64,000 nucleotides of DNA from Pararge aegeria (Eukaryota > Arthropoda > Insecta > Lepidoptera > Nymphalidae): NCBI RefSeq assembly GCF_905163445.1, contig NC_053200.1:7936001-8000000 (forward strand). The letters are read 5' to 3'. Made by a program: the position numbers and the translations under genes. Positions 1 to 10,800 of this stretch are shown piece after piece. Below the pieces are notes generated by a model. It was not told the origin of the DNA and searched no databases. It saw nothing but the letters and a program-made list of their open reading frames with translations. The stretch's first letter is position 1. Every line of letters begins with the position of its first letter.

Positions 1-429
1 TTTGTAAGCTTTGTTCGGCTTAACTGAACCGATCTTGATAATATGCACACGCGTATTTTACATTCTGAAGGTGGACGTACAATGCTTTTATTCTGGAATA
101 TCACCTAATGAAAACTTTACATAGGCACTACTTTACAAGGCTAGTCTTGACATAGAATAAAACAAAGTTTGTACGCTTAGATCTTTGAAACTAACCAACG
201 GATTTTAATGCATTTTTTCAGAAATAGACAAAGTTGTATAAGAGAAACGTTTCTATGTAGTAAGCATGCATATTACAGTAGAAAAAAAAGCGAAGAAATT
301 CAAAGATTTATAGCGTGATGTCGTAACAAACATATTTTTCTGCGCTCAAATTACCAGATAGTTTAAACAAATATGCTATGCGATTGAATCACTCCAAATT
401 GGCCAACATCTACATTGCACCCGTAAAAG
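1..429. other. Intergenic, nothing recognised
   Basis: AT-rich DNA without a convincing exon, RNA gene or known repeat. The next stretch (574-785) is likewise empty. Confidence 0.5.
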
Positions 430-573
430 CAGTGGCGTGCAAGTCATACTTGCACAAAAGCACTGCCTACCCTAAAATTGATATATCTCTCGTATAGCAG
501 GAGGATTTTAGCCATTTTATGCTATTTTCCTGCTGTATGCATACCCAGGTAAGAAACCCCGTGCACGCCACTG
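430..573. mobile_element. hAT-type MITE, 144 bp, with near-perfect 8-bp target duplication
   Basis: Terminal inverted repeats are CAGTGGCGTGCA at left and its complement at right. The flanks CGTAAAAG (422-429) and CGTACAAG (574-581) match at 7 of 8 bases. The same termini occur at 20705-20908 and 28780-28984, and in part near 34400. TIRs starting CAGTGGCG with 8-bp duplications are typical of hAT elements. Confidence 0.85.
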
Positions 574-785
574 CGTACAAGCCGGAGCAGGTTGCTAGTA
601 TAATTATAAAAATGCGTATATAGGGTTTTCTGTTATTGTTTCGAGTACCTTTTTGTAGTGTCAACATTATCATATCATCATTGATTCACTGCCGCGTGCG
701 GCAACAGCGATAGTTCTGTTCTTTGTTTTTTTTTTTTATATTATTTTAAATTACATGTAAGGGTTTCGCTCATTCGCCCTAATGT

Positions 786-1032
786 GACGGCCGATTGGCG
801 CAGTTTGCAACGACCCTGCTTTCTGAGCCCAAGGCCGTGGGTTCGATTCCCACTACTGGAAAATGTTTGTGTGATGAGCATGAATGTTTTTCAGTGTCTG
901 GGTGTTTATACGTATATTCTAAGTATTTATGTATATTATTCATAAAACTATTCATCAGTCATCTTAGTACCCATAACACAAGCTACGCTTACTTTGGGGC
1001 TAGAAGGCGATGTGTGTATTGTCGTAGTATAT

Positions 1033-1063
<31 letters not shown>

Positions 1064-1064
1064 T
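786..1064 (+). mobile_element. tRNA-derived SINE, family A, full length
   Basis: The head has Pol III box-like segments (TTGGCGCAGTTTGCAACGAC and GTGGGTTCGATTCCCAC). A body with GTTTTTCAGTGTCTGGGTGT and AAGCTACGCTTACTTTGG follows, then a TATTT/ATTT tandem tail at 1030-1064. Other copies in this window: 2044-2322, 10211-10466, 24487-24760, 25503-25755, 26826-27086 and 58490-58742. It looks like a widespread butterfly SINE (Metulj-like), a name given from memory. Confidence 0.88.
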
Positions 1065-1807
1065 AATGTGACCTGTATATTGAGGACATTTAAGGGTACC
1101 TTCAACGTAGTTGTAGGTAATATTGGAGGGTGGCCTTGCTTAAGGATGGTCACCATAAGCATCATGTTCGTTCCTCCTTTTGTCTTCGAAGTTGGTACTC
1201 TGCTGGACTAAATGCCTCCATTGCGTTCGATTTACAGCCAGACTTTCCAAAGATTATCATATAACCCATTACCAGACCACGACACGGCACAGGTCTCCTC
1301 CCACAAAAAGAAGGGTTAAGGCGGTAGTCCACAATGCTGGCCCAATGCAGATTGGTGGACCTAAGGGTACGTAGGACTTATACTTCATCTTCCTCTTGGC
1401 TGTCATTCTGGCGGTAGAGTCACCACGAACAGACCGACTTTCTAAAGTGCTTATAAAGTAGGTCTACTTAAAATACGTAATTTTATTAAATTTGTTTTTC
1501 ATATTTCAAGGGTAAAACCGTGGTTGTGGCTAAAAAAACAGGTTAACTTATGGGGAAATTTATTTTAAATTTAAAAATCTTAAAGATTTTTAATACTGAG
1601 GAAAGTCGCTAAATTCTGTAGGTATGAACAATTATGACGTAGGGATATAAATGCCGGCACTTTTATTTTTATTTCGGTTTACCGGGTGCGTGTTTACGTA
1701 TGTATTTACTGACTTAACTGGTATAATGGGTACTCTAAAATAACTTTGTTGGTTGGAGCATTGTCACGAGATGCGTACCAGAATGTCGCTTCTTTATGTG
1801 ACTTTTA
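1065..1807. other. Intergenic with a SINE family B fragment
   Basis: A minus-strand family B fragment lies at about 1256-1377 (CCCATTACCAGACCACGACA, GCTGGCCCAATGCAGATTGG). The rest shows nothing recognisable. Confidence 0.55.
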
Positions 1808-2043
1808 ATAAATCCTTCTTAATATTATAAATGTGAAAGTGTGGATGTTTGGTACTCAATCCCGCAAAAAAGTCTGAACGGATTTAGATGAAATTTGGTA
1901 TGCATGTAGCCTTTGATAAGGAAAAGAACATAAGCTACCTTTTATCCCGATTCCTTAAGTACTTCACGAGGGAAAATTGTTAACAAACAAAGCTTAGGAA
2001 CCAAGTCGAAGTCCACGCAAATGAAGCCGCGGGCAGAAGATAG
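1808..2043 (+). mobile_element. Helitron-like 3' end or related non-autonomous element
   Basis: AATATTATAAATGTGAAAGT followed by a GGATTTAGATGAAATTTGGT segment and a GAAGCCGCGGGCAGAAGATA end. This is the familiar lepidopteran pattern that ends close to CTAG(T). The last bases are mutated and a SINE abuts it. Confidence 0.5.
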
Positions 2044-2322
2044 TTAATAATAAATAAAGATAGTATGATATTACACATATCACTATCAAGCCCCCAAGTA
2101 AGCGTAGCTTCTGTTTTGGGTACTAAGATGACCGTTAAAAAAATTATGAATAATATACATAAATACTTATGTATAATATACATAATATATTATACAGATA
2201 AATAACAAGACACTGAAAAATATTTATGTTCATCACACAAACATTGTCCAGTTTTGTGAATCGAGTCCACGTCGATGGGCTCAGAAAGCAGGGTCGCTGC
2301 CCACTGCGTCAATCGGTCTTTA
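2044..2322 (-). mobile_element. tRNA-derived SINE, family A, diverged copy
   Basis: Minus-strand copy: the tail is at 2044-2060, AAGTAAGCGTAGCTTCTG (body complement) follows, and the tRNA-like head ends near 2322. It abuts Helitron-like sequence on its left and ends 135 bases before the foldback target site. Confidence 0.8.
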
Positions 2323-2623
2323 AATAATCTATTAATCAAGTTGGTGGGGAGATTTCATATACACGGCTAGCATGGAAAGGATACAATTTTATCTTCTTCT
2401 TTATCAACTACCTATCTGAGCATTGGTGCACAGGTAAATGACTATATACCGCAAGCCCTTTAACGGTGTAGGTGAAGTTAGCAGAGCATTTGCCAGCAGA
2501 TCAAAAATAAAACGGAGTTCTCTTCGCATGCAGCTGAGTTCTAGAGTTCCTGATGATTTTTACGAATAGTTCTGGCGTTTTTACCCCCAAAAAACTTCCG
2601 ATAGCAGATCATTTTCGAGCAAA

Positions 2624-2818
2624 TCAAAATTTGATGCTTGTTCTGGACGCATGCAGCTTAGATCTATAGTTCCTGATACTTTTTAATAATAGTTCTGTCG
2701 TAAATACTGAAAAAAAAATAATTAAAGAAAATAACCCTAAACATCCTATCGTACACAAAGACCTTTGAATAAAACATTTTTTAGACCCGTACTCTCTCGA
2801 AACTCTTTTCTTTCTCAC
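2624..2818 (-). other. 64-codon open frame in the left foldback arm, mirrored at 6324-6518
   Basis: An open frame beginning MRKKRVSREY and ending SRTSIKF is present on the minus strand in the left arm. It occurs again on the plus strand at 6324-6518 in the right arm. The two differ at residues 33 (Ile/Ser) and 49 (Arg/Ser). It has a basic start and a hydrophobic centre. It is a by-product of arm identity unless shown to be expressed; I recognise no family. Confidence 0.25.
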
Positions 2819-3039
2819 ACATCAGTATATAAACTATAATAAAAAAATATTAACGTTCTTATAAATCAAGTTTCAGAGTCACCACAACAAACATGAAAAT
2901 TTTTTTTCTTAAATAATTACATAAAATAATACAAAACATTTGTTTTTGAAAACCCTACCTATTAAAGGGGTAAGAACTCTTTTGTTTCTGTTGAAGCATC
3001 ATAACGCCTGAAACATAACATAAAACCAAGCCTCAAACA

Positions 3040-5360
3040 CTGTTATTCGAGACTGCATATCAGACGTCAATATTTTCAATCCAAAAGAATTATATGAGGA
3101 ATTATTTTTTTGAAAACCCATTAAACCTCACAGCTAAGAACTCTTAAATTTCCGATAGAACGCTACTTACACTATAACACGATAAAAATTCAAGCCTAGA
3201 ACACACGTACTTTAGACTGCATATCAGACTTCAATATTTTAATGTCTAAAAAATTAAATAACAGAAAGTATAATTTTTTTTGGCAACCCTATAGACCCGA
3301 CAGCCTAGAACTCTTAAAATTCCGATAGATCGCTACTAACACTAAAACATAATTAAAATTGAAGCCTAGAACACTCGTACTTTAGACTGCATATCACACG
3401 TCAACATTTTAATGTCTAAAAAATTAAATAACAGAAAGTATAATTTTTTTTGGCAACCCTATAGACCACACAGCCTAGAACTGTTTAATTACTGATAAAA
3501 CACTTCTTACACTATAATACAATTAAAATTCAAGCCTAGAACACACGTACTTTAGACTGCATATCACACGTCAATATTTTAATATCGAATAAATTACATA
3601 ACAGAAAGTTTAATTATTTTTGGCAACCCTATATTTCACACAGCCTAGAACTCTTTAATTTTTGATCAAACACTACTAACACTAAAACATAATTAAAATT
3701 GAAGCCTAGAACACTCGTACTTTAGACTGCATATCACACGTCAATATTTTAATATCGAAAACATTACATAACAGAAAGTTTAATTATTTTTGGCAACCCT
3801 ATATTCCACACAGCCTAGAACTCTTCTGTTTCCGATAGAACACTACTAACACTATAACATAATTAAAATTCAAGCCTAGAACACTCGTACTTTAGACTGC
3901 ATATCACACGTCAATATTTTAATGTCTAAAAAATTAAATAAAAGAAAGTATAATTTTTTTTGGCAACCCTTTATTCCACACAGCCTAGAACTCTTTTGTT
4001 TCCGATAGAACACTACTAACACTATAACATAATTAAAATTCAAGCCTAGAACACTCGTACTTTAGACTGCATATCACACGTCAATATTTTAATATCGAAA
4101 AATTAGATTACTTGATTTGTATTATTTTTAAGAAACCCATCCTACAGCCTAGAACTCTTTAAATTCCAATAGATCACTACTAACACTAAAACATAATTAA
4201 AATTGAAGCCTAGAACACTCGTACTTTAGACTGCATATCACACGTCAATATTTTAATGTCTAAAAAATTAAATAACAGAAAGTATAATTTTTTTTGGCAA
4301 CCCTATAGACCACACAGCCTAGAACTCTTTAATTACTGATAGAACACTTCTTACACTATAACACAATTAAAATTGAAGCCTAGAACACACATACTTTAGA
4401 CTGCATATCACACGTCAATATTTTAATATCGAAAAAATTACATAACAGAAAGTTTAATTATTTTTGGCAACCCGATATTCCACACAGCCTAGAACTCTTC
4501 AGTTTCCGATAGAACACTACTAACACTATAACATAATTAAAATTCAAGCCTAGAACACTCGTACTTTAGACTGCATATCACACGTCAATATTTTAATATC
4601 GAAAAAATTACATAACAGAAAGTTTAATTATTTTTGGCAACCCTATATTCCACACAGCCTAGAACTCTTCTGTTTCCGATAGAACACTACTAACACTATA
4701 ACATAATTAAAATTCAAGCCTAGAACACTCGTACTTTAGACTGCATATCACACGTCAATATTTTAATATCGAAAAATTAGATTACTTGATTTGTATTATT
4801 TTTAAGAAACCCATCCTACAGCCTAGAACTCTTTAAATTCCAATAGATCACTACTAACACTAAAACATAATTAAAATTGAAGCCTAGAACACTCGTACTT
4901 TAGACTGCATATCACACGTCAATATTTTAATGTCTAAAAAATTAAATAACAGAAAGTATAATTTTTTTTGGCAACCCTATAGACCACACAGCCTAGAACT
5001 CTTTAATTACTGATAGAACACTTCTTACACTATAACACAATTAAAATTGAAGCCTAGAACACACAAACTTTAGACTGCATATCACACGTCAATATTTTAA
5101 TATCGAAAAAATTACATAACAGAAAGTTTAATTATTTTTGGCAACCCGATATTCCACACAGCCTAGAACTCTTTTGTTTCCGACAGAACACTATTTACAC
5201 TATAACATAATTAAAATTCAAGCCTAGAACACTCGTACTTTAGACTGCATATCACACGTCAATATTTTAATATCGAAAAATTAGATAACTTGATTTGAAT
5301 TTTTTTTAAGAAACCCATCCTACAGCCTAGAACTCTTTAAATTCCAATAGATCACTACTA
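3040..5360 (+). repeat. Array of about 14 tandem 170-bp units (left arm of the foldback element)
   Basis: The marker TTTAGACTGCATATCA recurs at 3211, 3381, 3551, 3721, 3891, 4061, 4225, 4395, 4565, 4735, 4899, 5069 and 5239, with a diverged first copy near 3047. Spacing is 170 bp, or 164 bp for a variant unit. The 164-bp variant recurs every fourth unit (4061 to 4225 and 4735 to 4899), making a 674-bp higher-order repeat. That implies recent unequal exchange or replication slippage of four-unit blocks. Confidence 0.95.
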
Positions 5361-6260
5361 ACACTAAAACACTATCTAATTTTTCGATATTAAAATATTG
5401 ACGTGTGATATGCAGTCTAAAGTACGAGTGTTCTAGGCTTGAATTTTAATTGTATTATAGTGTAAGAAGTGTTTTATCAGTAATTAAACAGTTCTAGGCT
5501 GTGTGGTCTATAGGGTTGCCAAAAAAAATTAAACTTTCTGTTATGTAATTTATTCGATATTAAAATATTGACGTGTGATATGCAGTCTAAAGTACGTGTG
5601 TTCTAGGCTTGAATTTTAATTGTATTATAGTGTAAGAAGTGTTTTATCAGTAATTAAACAGTTCTAGGCTGTGTGGTCTATAGGGTTGCCAAAAAAAATT
5701 ATACTTTCTGTTATTTAATTTTTTAGACATTAAAATGTTGACGTGTGATATGCAGTCTAAAGTACGAGTGTTCTAGGCTTCAATTTTAATTATGTTTTAG
5801 TGTTAGTAGCGATCTATCGGAATTTTAAGAGTTCTAGGCTGTCGGGTCTATAGGGTTGCCAAAAAAAATTATACTTTCTGTTATTTAATTTTTTAGACAT
5901 TAAAATATTGAAGTCTGATATGCAGTCTAAAGTACGTGTGTTCTAGGCTTGAATTTTTATCGTGTTATAGTGTAAGTAGCGTTCTATCGGAAATTTAAGA
6001 GTTCTTAGCTGTGAGGTTTAATGGGTTTTCAAAAAAATAATTCCTCATATAATTCTTTTGGATTGAAAATATTGACGTCTGATATGCAGTCTCGAATAAC
6101 AGTGTTTGAGGCTTGGTTTTATGTTATGTTTCAGGCGTTATGATGCTTCAACAGAAACAAAAGAGTTCTTACCCCTTTAATAGGTAGGGTTTTCAAAAAC
6201 AAATGTTTTGTATTATTTTATGTAATTATTTAAGAAAATAAATTTTCATGTTTGTTGTGG
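5361..6260 (-). repeat. Inverted array of 5 tandem 170-bp units (right arm of the foldback element)
   Basis: The complement of the marker, TGATATGCAGTCTAAAGTAC, recurs with TGCAGT at 5411, 5581, 5751, 5921 and about 6085. Units match the five outer left-arm units, except that the innermost one resembles the unit at 5239, next to the turn. The turn therefore may have formed later by fold-over. Confidence 0.9.
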
Positions 6261-6653
6261 TGACTCTGAAACTTGATTTATAAGAACTTTAATATTTTTT
6301 TATTATAGTTTATATACTGATGTGTGAGAAAGAAAAGAGTTTCGAGAGAGTACGGGTCTAAAAAATGTTTTATTCAAAGGTCTTTGTGTACGATAGGATG
6401 TTTAGGGTTATTTTCTTTAAGTATTTTTTTTTCAGTATTTACGACTGAACTATTATTAAAAAGTATCAGTAACTATAGATCTAAGCTGCATGCGTCCAGA
6501 ACAAGCATCAAATTTTGATTTGCTCGAAAATGATCTGCTATCGGAAGTTAGCAGATCATTTTTTGACACCCTTTTTTTGGGGGTAAAAACGCCAGAACTA
6601 TTCGTAAAAATCATCAGGAACTCTAGAACTCAGCTGCATGCGAAGAGAACTCC

Positions 6654-6767
6654 GTTTTATTTTTGATCTGCTGGCAAATGCTCTGCTAACTTCACCTACA
6701 CCCTTTAACGTCCCAATGCAGGGCACAGGCCTCGTGTCTCATAGGAGAGACGGTTTTATAGCATAGT
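6654..6767 (+). repeat. Source copy of a 114-bp segment (foldback right tip plus flank)
   Basis: This piece joins the last 48 bases of the foldback element to 66 bases of its flank, including the right target duplication. It is repeated with the same length at 7533-7646. The flank belongs to an interspersed repeat also seen around 21015-21230 (TTAACGTCCC-type start). Confidence 0.9.
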
Positions 6768-7378
6768 CCTACCACGCTACTTCATTGCGGGTTGGTGGGC
6801 TTCAACGACTATTACCACAATAATTAACTAATAATAACCGGGACCCACGACTTTAGGTGTTCTCTCAGGCAAGGGGGCTGACACTGCGAACTTTCTAAAT
6901 CCGGACTAGTACCGAAAATTCTTTAATAGAAAGACCTTATACAATTTTAGGGTGAATAAATATATGTGTTATAATAAACAAGGGTAAACTTCTCCCATTC
7001 ATAGTCGCCGTGCTTGCCATTTAATCGGGGGATATAATTTTTGTCTTCTGTCTATGCTAGATACTTTCACTTTAATGCGATCAATATTGTGAAAAGCTCG
7101 CCCAACCTTGCTGGAGCAGCGTGGTGGTTTAACACTCTGAACTCTATGACGCTCTAGCCCACCAGTTGAGTATGTGGTTATAGGAAGAGACAAATATTCC
7201 ACAAAGAAACTATTCCTTATCCATAAATATGTTACGGTTTTCTGAGCTGTTTACCAATTATTTCAAAATAAAACAAATTATTTTTATCATTTTTTTTAAT
7301 AATGCAATAATATAATTGTTCCTTTTAAATAAATTGATTTTGGTTAAATATTAAAAATATATAAATAAATTTTATATT

Positions 7379-7758
7379 TAAAATAAATTAAAGTTGAATT
7401 AAATATTTTTTTAACTCTAGATCTCTATAGAACTTTCAGGCGTGTTTTTATTCAATCCATAGATTAAAGAAAAAGAACTACAAAATTTTATTTTATTTTT
7501 GTTTATATAACAAAATTTTATTTATATAACAAGTTTTATTTTTGATCTGCTGGCAAATGCTCTGCTAACTTCACCTACACCCTTTAACGTCCCAATGCAG
7601 GGCACAGGCCTCGTGTCTCATAGGAGAGACGGTTTTATAGCATAGTTATAGTAAAATAAATTAAAGTTGAATTAAATATTTTTTTAACTCTAGATCTCTA
7701 TAGAACTTTCAGGCGTGTTTTTATTCAATCCATAGATTAAAGAAAAAGAACTACAAAA
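7379..7758 (+). repeat. Rearranged local duplication, 273-bp offset
   Basis: Block Y (7379-7485, 107 bp) is repeated at 7652-7758. Between the copies, at 7533-7646, lies a copy of the 114-bp foldback tip and flank from 6654-6767. The order is X, Y, X', Y', with X' and Y' almost touching although X and Y are 611 bp apart. It lies just downstream of CSP A. The intervening DNA is extremely AT-rich. Confidence 0.9.
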
Positions 7759-7863
7759 CATAAATTAGAAATTATAGAATAATAATTCGTGGGTGCCAAA
7801 AAGTTTCCCATAAAATTACGTTCGTTTTAATAGTCTATATTAGTGATACGGATTTGAAATCTT

Positions 7864-10800
7864 CTAAGCCGCTACTTCTTTAAGTTCTTTCTCGTACATC
7901 GCGACGTATTTGCTTTCAGGATCGTATTTAGCGCAGAGCTGAACCCAGTAATCGTTCTCCTTATTGATGAGATGGGCGATCACCTTCTTCGTACCAGCTT
8001 TCTGCGCTTTTGTGCAGTGCTCGCAGTTGGTTTCAAGAGCATCTTTGATGTGCACTGTAAGAAAACATAGCCTTTTGAGCTAGTGTAGTGTAGTGCTAGT
8101 GCAATTTTAAGATTAGAAAAAAAAAGTGTCTCCCGTATTATGAACACCTAAGATAATTAATTGGACCTAGTTCTTAGATATTAACTTATGTATAATTTGA
8201 ATAAAGTCTCACGTGTGTGGAACTTTTCGGAAGGAAAAAAATGGTCTCTTCATTCGTACGAGAAAAGGTTTTAAAGCATTTAAGAACCATGCTGCTCCAA
8301 CAGCCTATAAATTGCCCATTGCCAGCCCACTGATGGACGATGGTCTAATAAGAACCTCATCCAAAGGGTGGGTTTGTCCATAACAACCACGTTGGGCAGA
8401 CGGGCTTAGGATGGTAGTAGTAGCACACACGGGGCTGCTGCCCGTTTTCCGTTTCATTTCCATAGTCGCCTCATGCGACACACGCAGGAAGAATGGTGGG
8501 TTTTTTTATATTAATAGCGGGCAAACGAGCTAGTGGGTCATCTGATGTTAAGTGATCACCGCCGCCCATAAACATCTGTAGCACCAGAGGAGCCACCGAT
8601 GCGTTGCCGGCTTTTAAGGACTTTGTTTATTCTGACAGCTGTTTATAATTCAGGGATAATAAATTGGACCGACGGCATAACTTGCTCTCCACATTCATGT
8701 ACTTGGCCCGTTCCATAATTTGGATTCGGGATCTCATGATCCGTCTCGACACAAACTACTGACCCTTAGACCTTAGTAGCGGCGATTCGAACCCGAATAC
8801 ACATCTAACTTTTCGGTGTTATGTGCATTTGAAGCGATTAAATATCACTTGCTTTAATGGCGACGGAAAACTTCTTAACGTAACCTGCTTGCTAGAGATG
8901 TTTACATAATCTTCCCAAATCGTTAAATCAATCCACATTTGGCCAGTGTGGTGGGCTAGAGCCCTAACCATTCTTTCCTTGACCCATGCCCCACAATGGG
9001 CGGTTAATGGGTTGATAATGATTCTAAATTCAAATATTCAAATTTTGAAACGTCAAGTGCGTCTGTTTGTTAATCATACCAGACAACCGATTGGTCCGGA
9101 AGGCAGAAAATGATGTACAATTTTTTTTATGATAAAATAAAATTAAGTTTTTACAGAATCGGGGTACAGGCATTTAAACCGACACGATGATGTTGTCGTT
9201 AATCATAAAAAATACGATTTCTCTTGTCGTTGTGAATATCATTATATTCTTTATGCATTATGAGTCATGAGATTCAAGGTACAAGGACTTAAAAAATGTA
9301 CATTAATTTGATATTTTACAAGAAAAAAAACATTTTGTAAATAAACCGTTTAACCGCCTCAGCTCTGCTTTGAGAATGATTTTATCTACGAGATTATATC
9401 TATAAATAAATTTGAAGTATGTCTTTGCCATGTTAAAATAACAGCTTTACACTAATTATCTTTTAATAATAACTAGCTGACGCGCGAATTTCATTTCGCC
9501 TTAATACTTTGTAAAGTACTGCTCATCTTACTCCGGATTAATGTAGCCTTCTTTAGGCGACATCAACCGTTCTACGTTTTTAGACATTGACGTGCGCTGT
9601 CAGTTGTGTTTTTGATTTTAAAAATATTGTTTTATCGATAAATATTATTATTCTATACTTATTATCCTATTCCGGACTAACAGAAATCCAACAAAACAGA
9701 AATAATGAAAATCGGTCCATCCGTTCTCAAGGTATACTTAAATGGTGTAACTAGCACGACTTTGTTTTATATATATATACAGATAATAATATAAGTTTTA
9801 TTGAATACAATATTTTTTACAGAAATATAAAAATAGAAAAAAAAACACTTAATTAGAATATAAGTTACGCCATTGCGGTCAATAGGCCACCTCCTCAGCT
9901 CTGTGTTGCTGTAGATCGATTTTAAGATTTTAAGTAGGGACCTCAACTGACATGCACTAATGTTTTTTCAGTGTTTTAAGAAAATCTCAAATATATACCT
10001 ACCTACTTTAAAACAAGAAAATATCATCATCATTATTAACAGATTACCGGCTCACTACAGGGCAGGGGTCTCCTCAAGGTCGCAGTTTCAAGGTCATCTA
10101 GTTAGGTCGTATATCACCACGCTAGGCCAAGTGCGGTTTGGTAGACTACACAAGTCTTTGAGAACATTATTGGTATCCCTTAGGCATATATGTTCGTAAT
10201 AATCATTTTTGACAGCCGGTTGGCGCGGTGGGCAGTGACCCTGCTTTCCGCGTCCAAGGCCGTGGGTTCGATTCCCACAACTGGGAAAAATGTTTATGTG
10301 ATGAACACGAATGTTTTTCAGTGTATGGGTGTTTATCTGTATATTATAAGTATTTATGTGTATTATATTCATAAAAATATTCATCAGATATTGTAATAGC
10401 CATAACACAAGCTACGCTTACTTTGGGGCTAGATGGCGATGTGTGTATTGTCGTAGTATATTTATAAAAATAAAAAAAAACATTTATCTTTTGAGAACAT
10501 TATAGAGAACTTTTGGACATATAGATTCCTACTGATAATTTTCCTTCATTGATAAAGTGAGTGATATTTAATTGCTTCAAACGGTCAACTTAGTAAGGAT
10601 AGGGGGGCGTGCCTGGGTTGTACTCGGAGCAGTCCTCACCGCTAAAGGTATAATATAACTTTGGGAGTGATCTATAAACATATTTTTTTACTTGGAATAA
10701 GATGCTCCGTCACCCGTTTTATTTTACAGTTATTACTGACGCACAGGTATGCCCTATTTGTATGTGGAAAACCATTGAATATAAACAGACTAGCAGTTCA

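Larger units (their letters stand above)
2466..6701. mobile_element. 4.2-kb foldback-type DNA transposon, non-autonomous
   Basis: The two ends are inverted copies (GTGTAGGTGAAGTTAGCAGA at left, its complement at right). They are bounded by a perfect 9-bp direct repeat, CCTTTAACG, at 2457-2465 and 6702-6710, which is a target site duplication. Inverted homology continues for over 1 kb inward. The outer roughly 500 bases of each arm are unique sequence; the inner part is tandem units of about 170 bp. The left arm carries about 14 units and the right arm 5, meeting at a turn near 5370. Long inverted arms made of subrepeats and a 9-bp duplication are hallmarks of Foldback (FB) elements. No transposase is encoded, so it must have moved in trans. 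It sits in another interspersed repeat. Confidence 0.85.

Noticed and set aside
795..1211. 138-codon open frame
   Set aside because: It runs through a SINE and its ATTT tail; the protein is a translation of the repeat.
3040..5360. CRISPR-like regular repeat array
   Set aside because: Units are about 170 bp without separate spacers, lie in the arms of a eukaryotic transposon and are mirrored on the other side.
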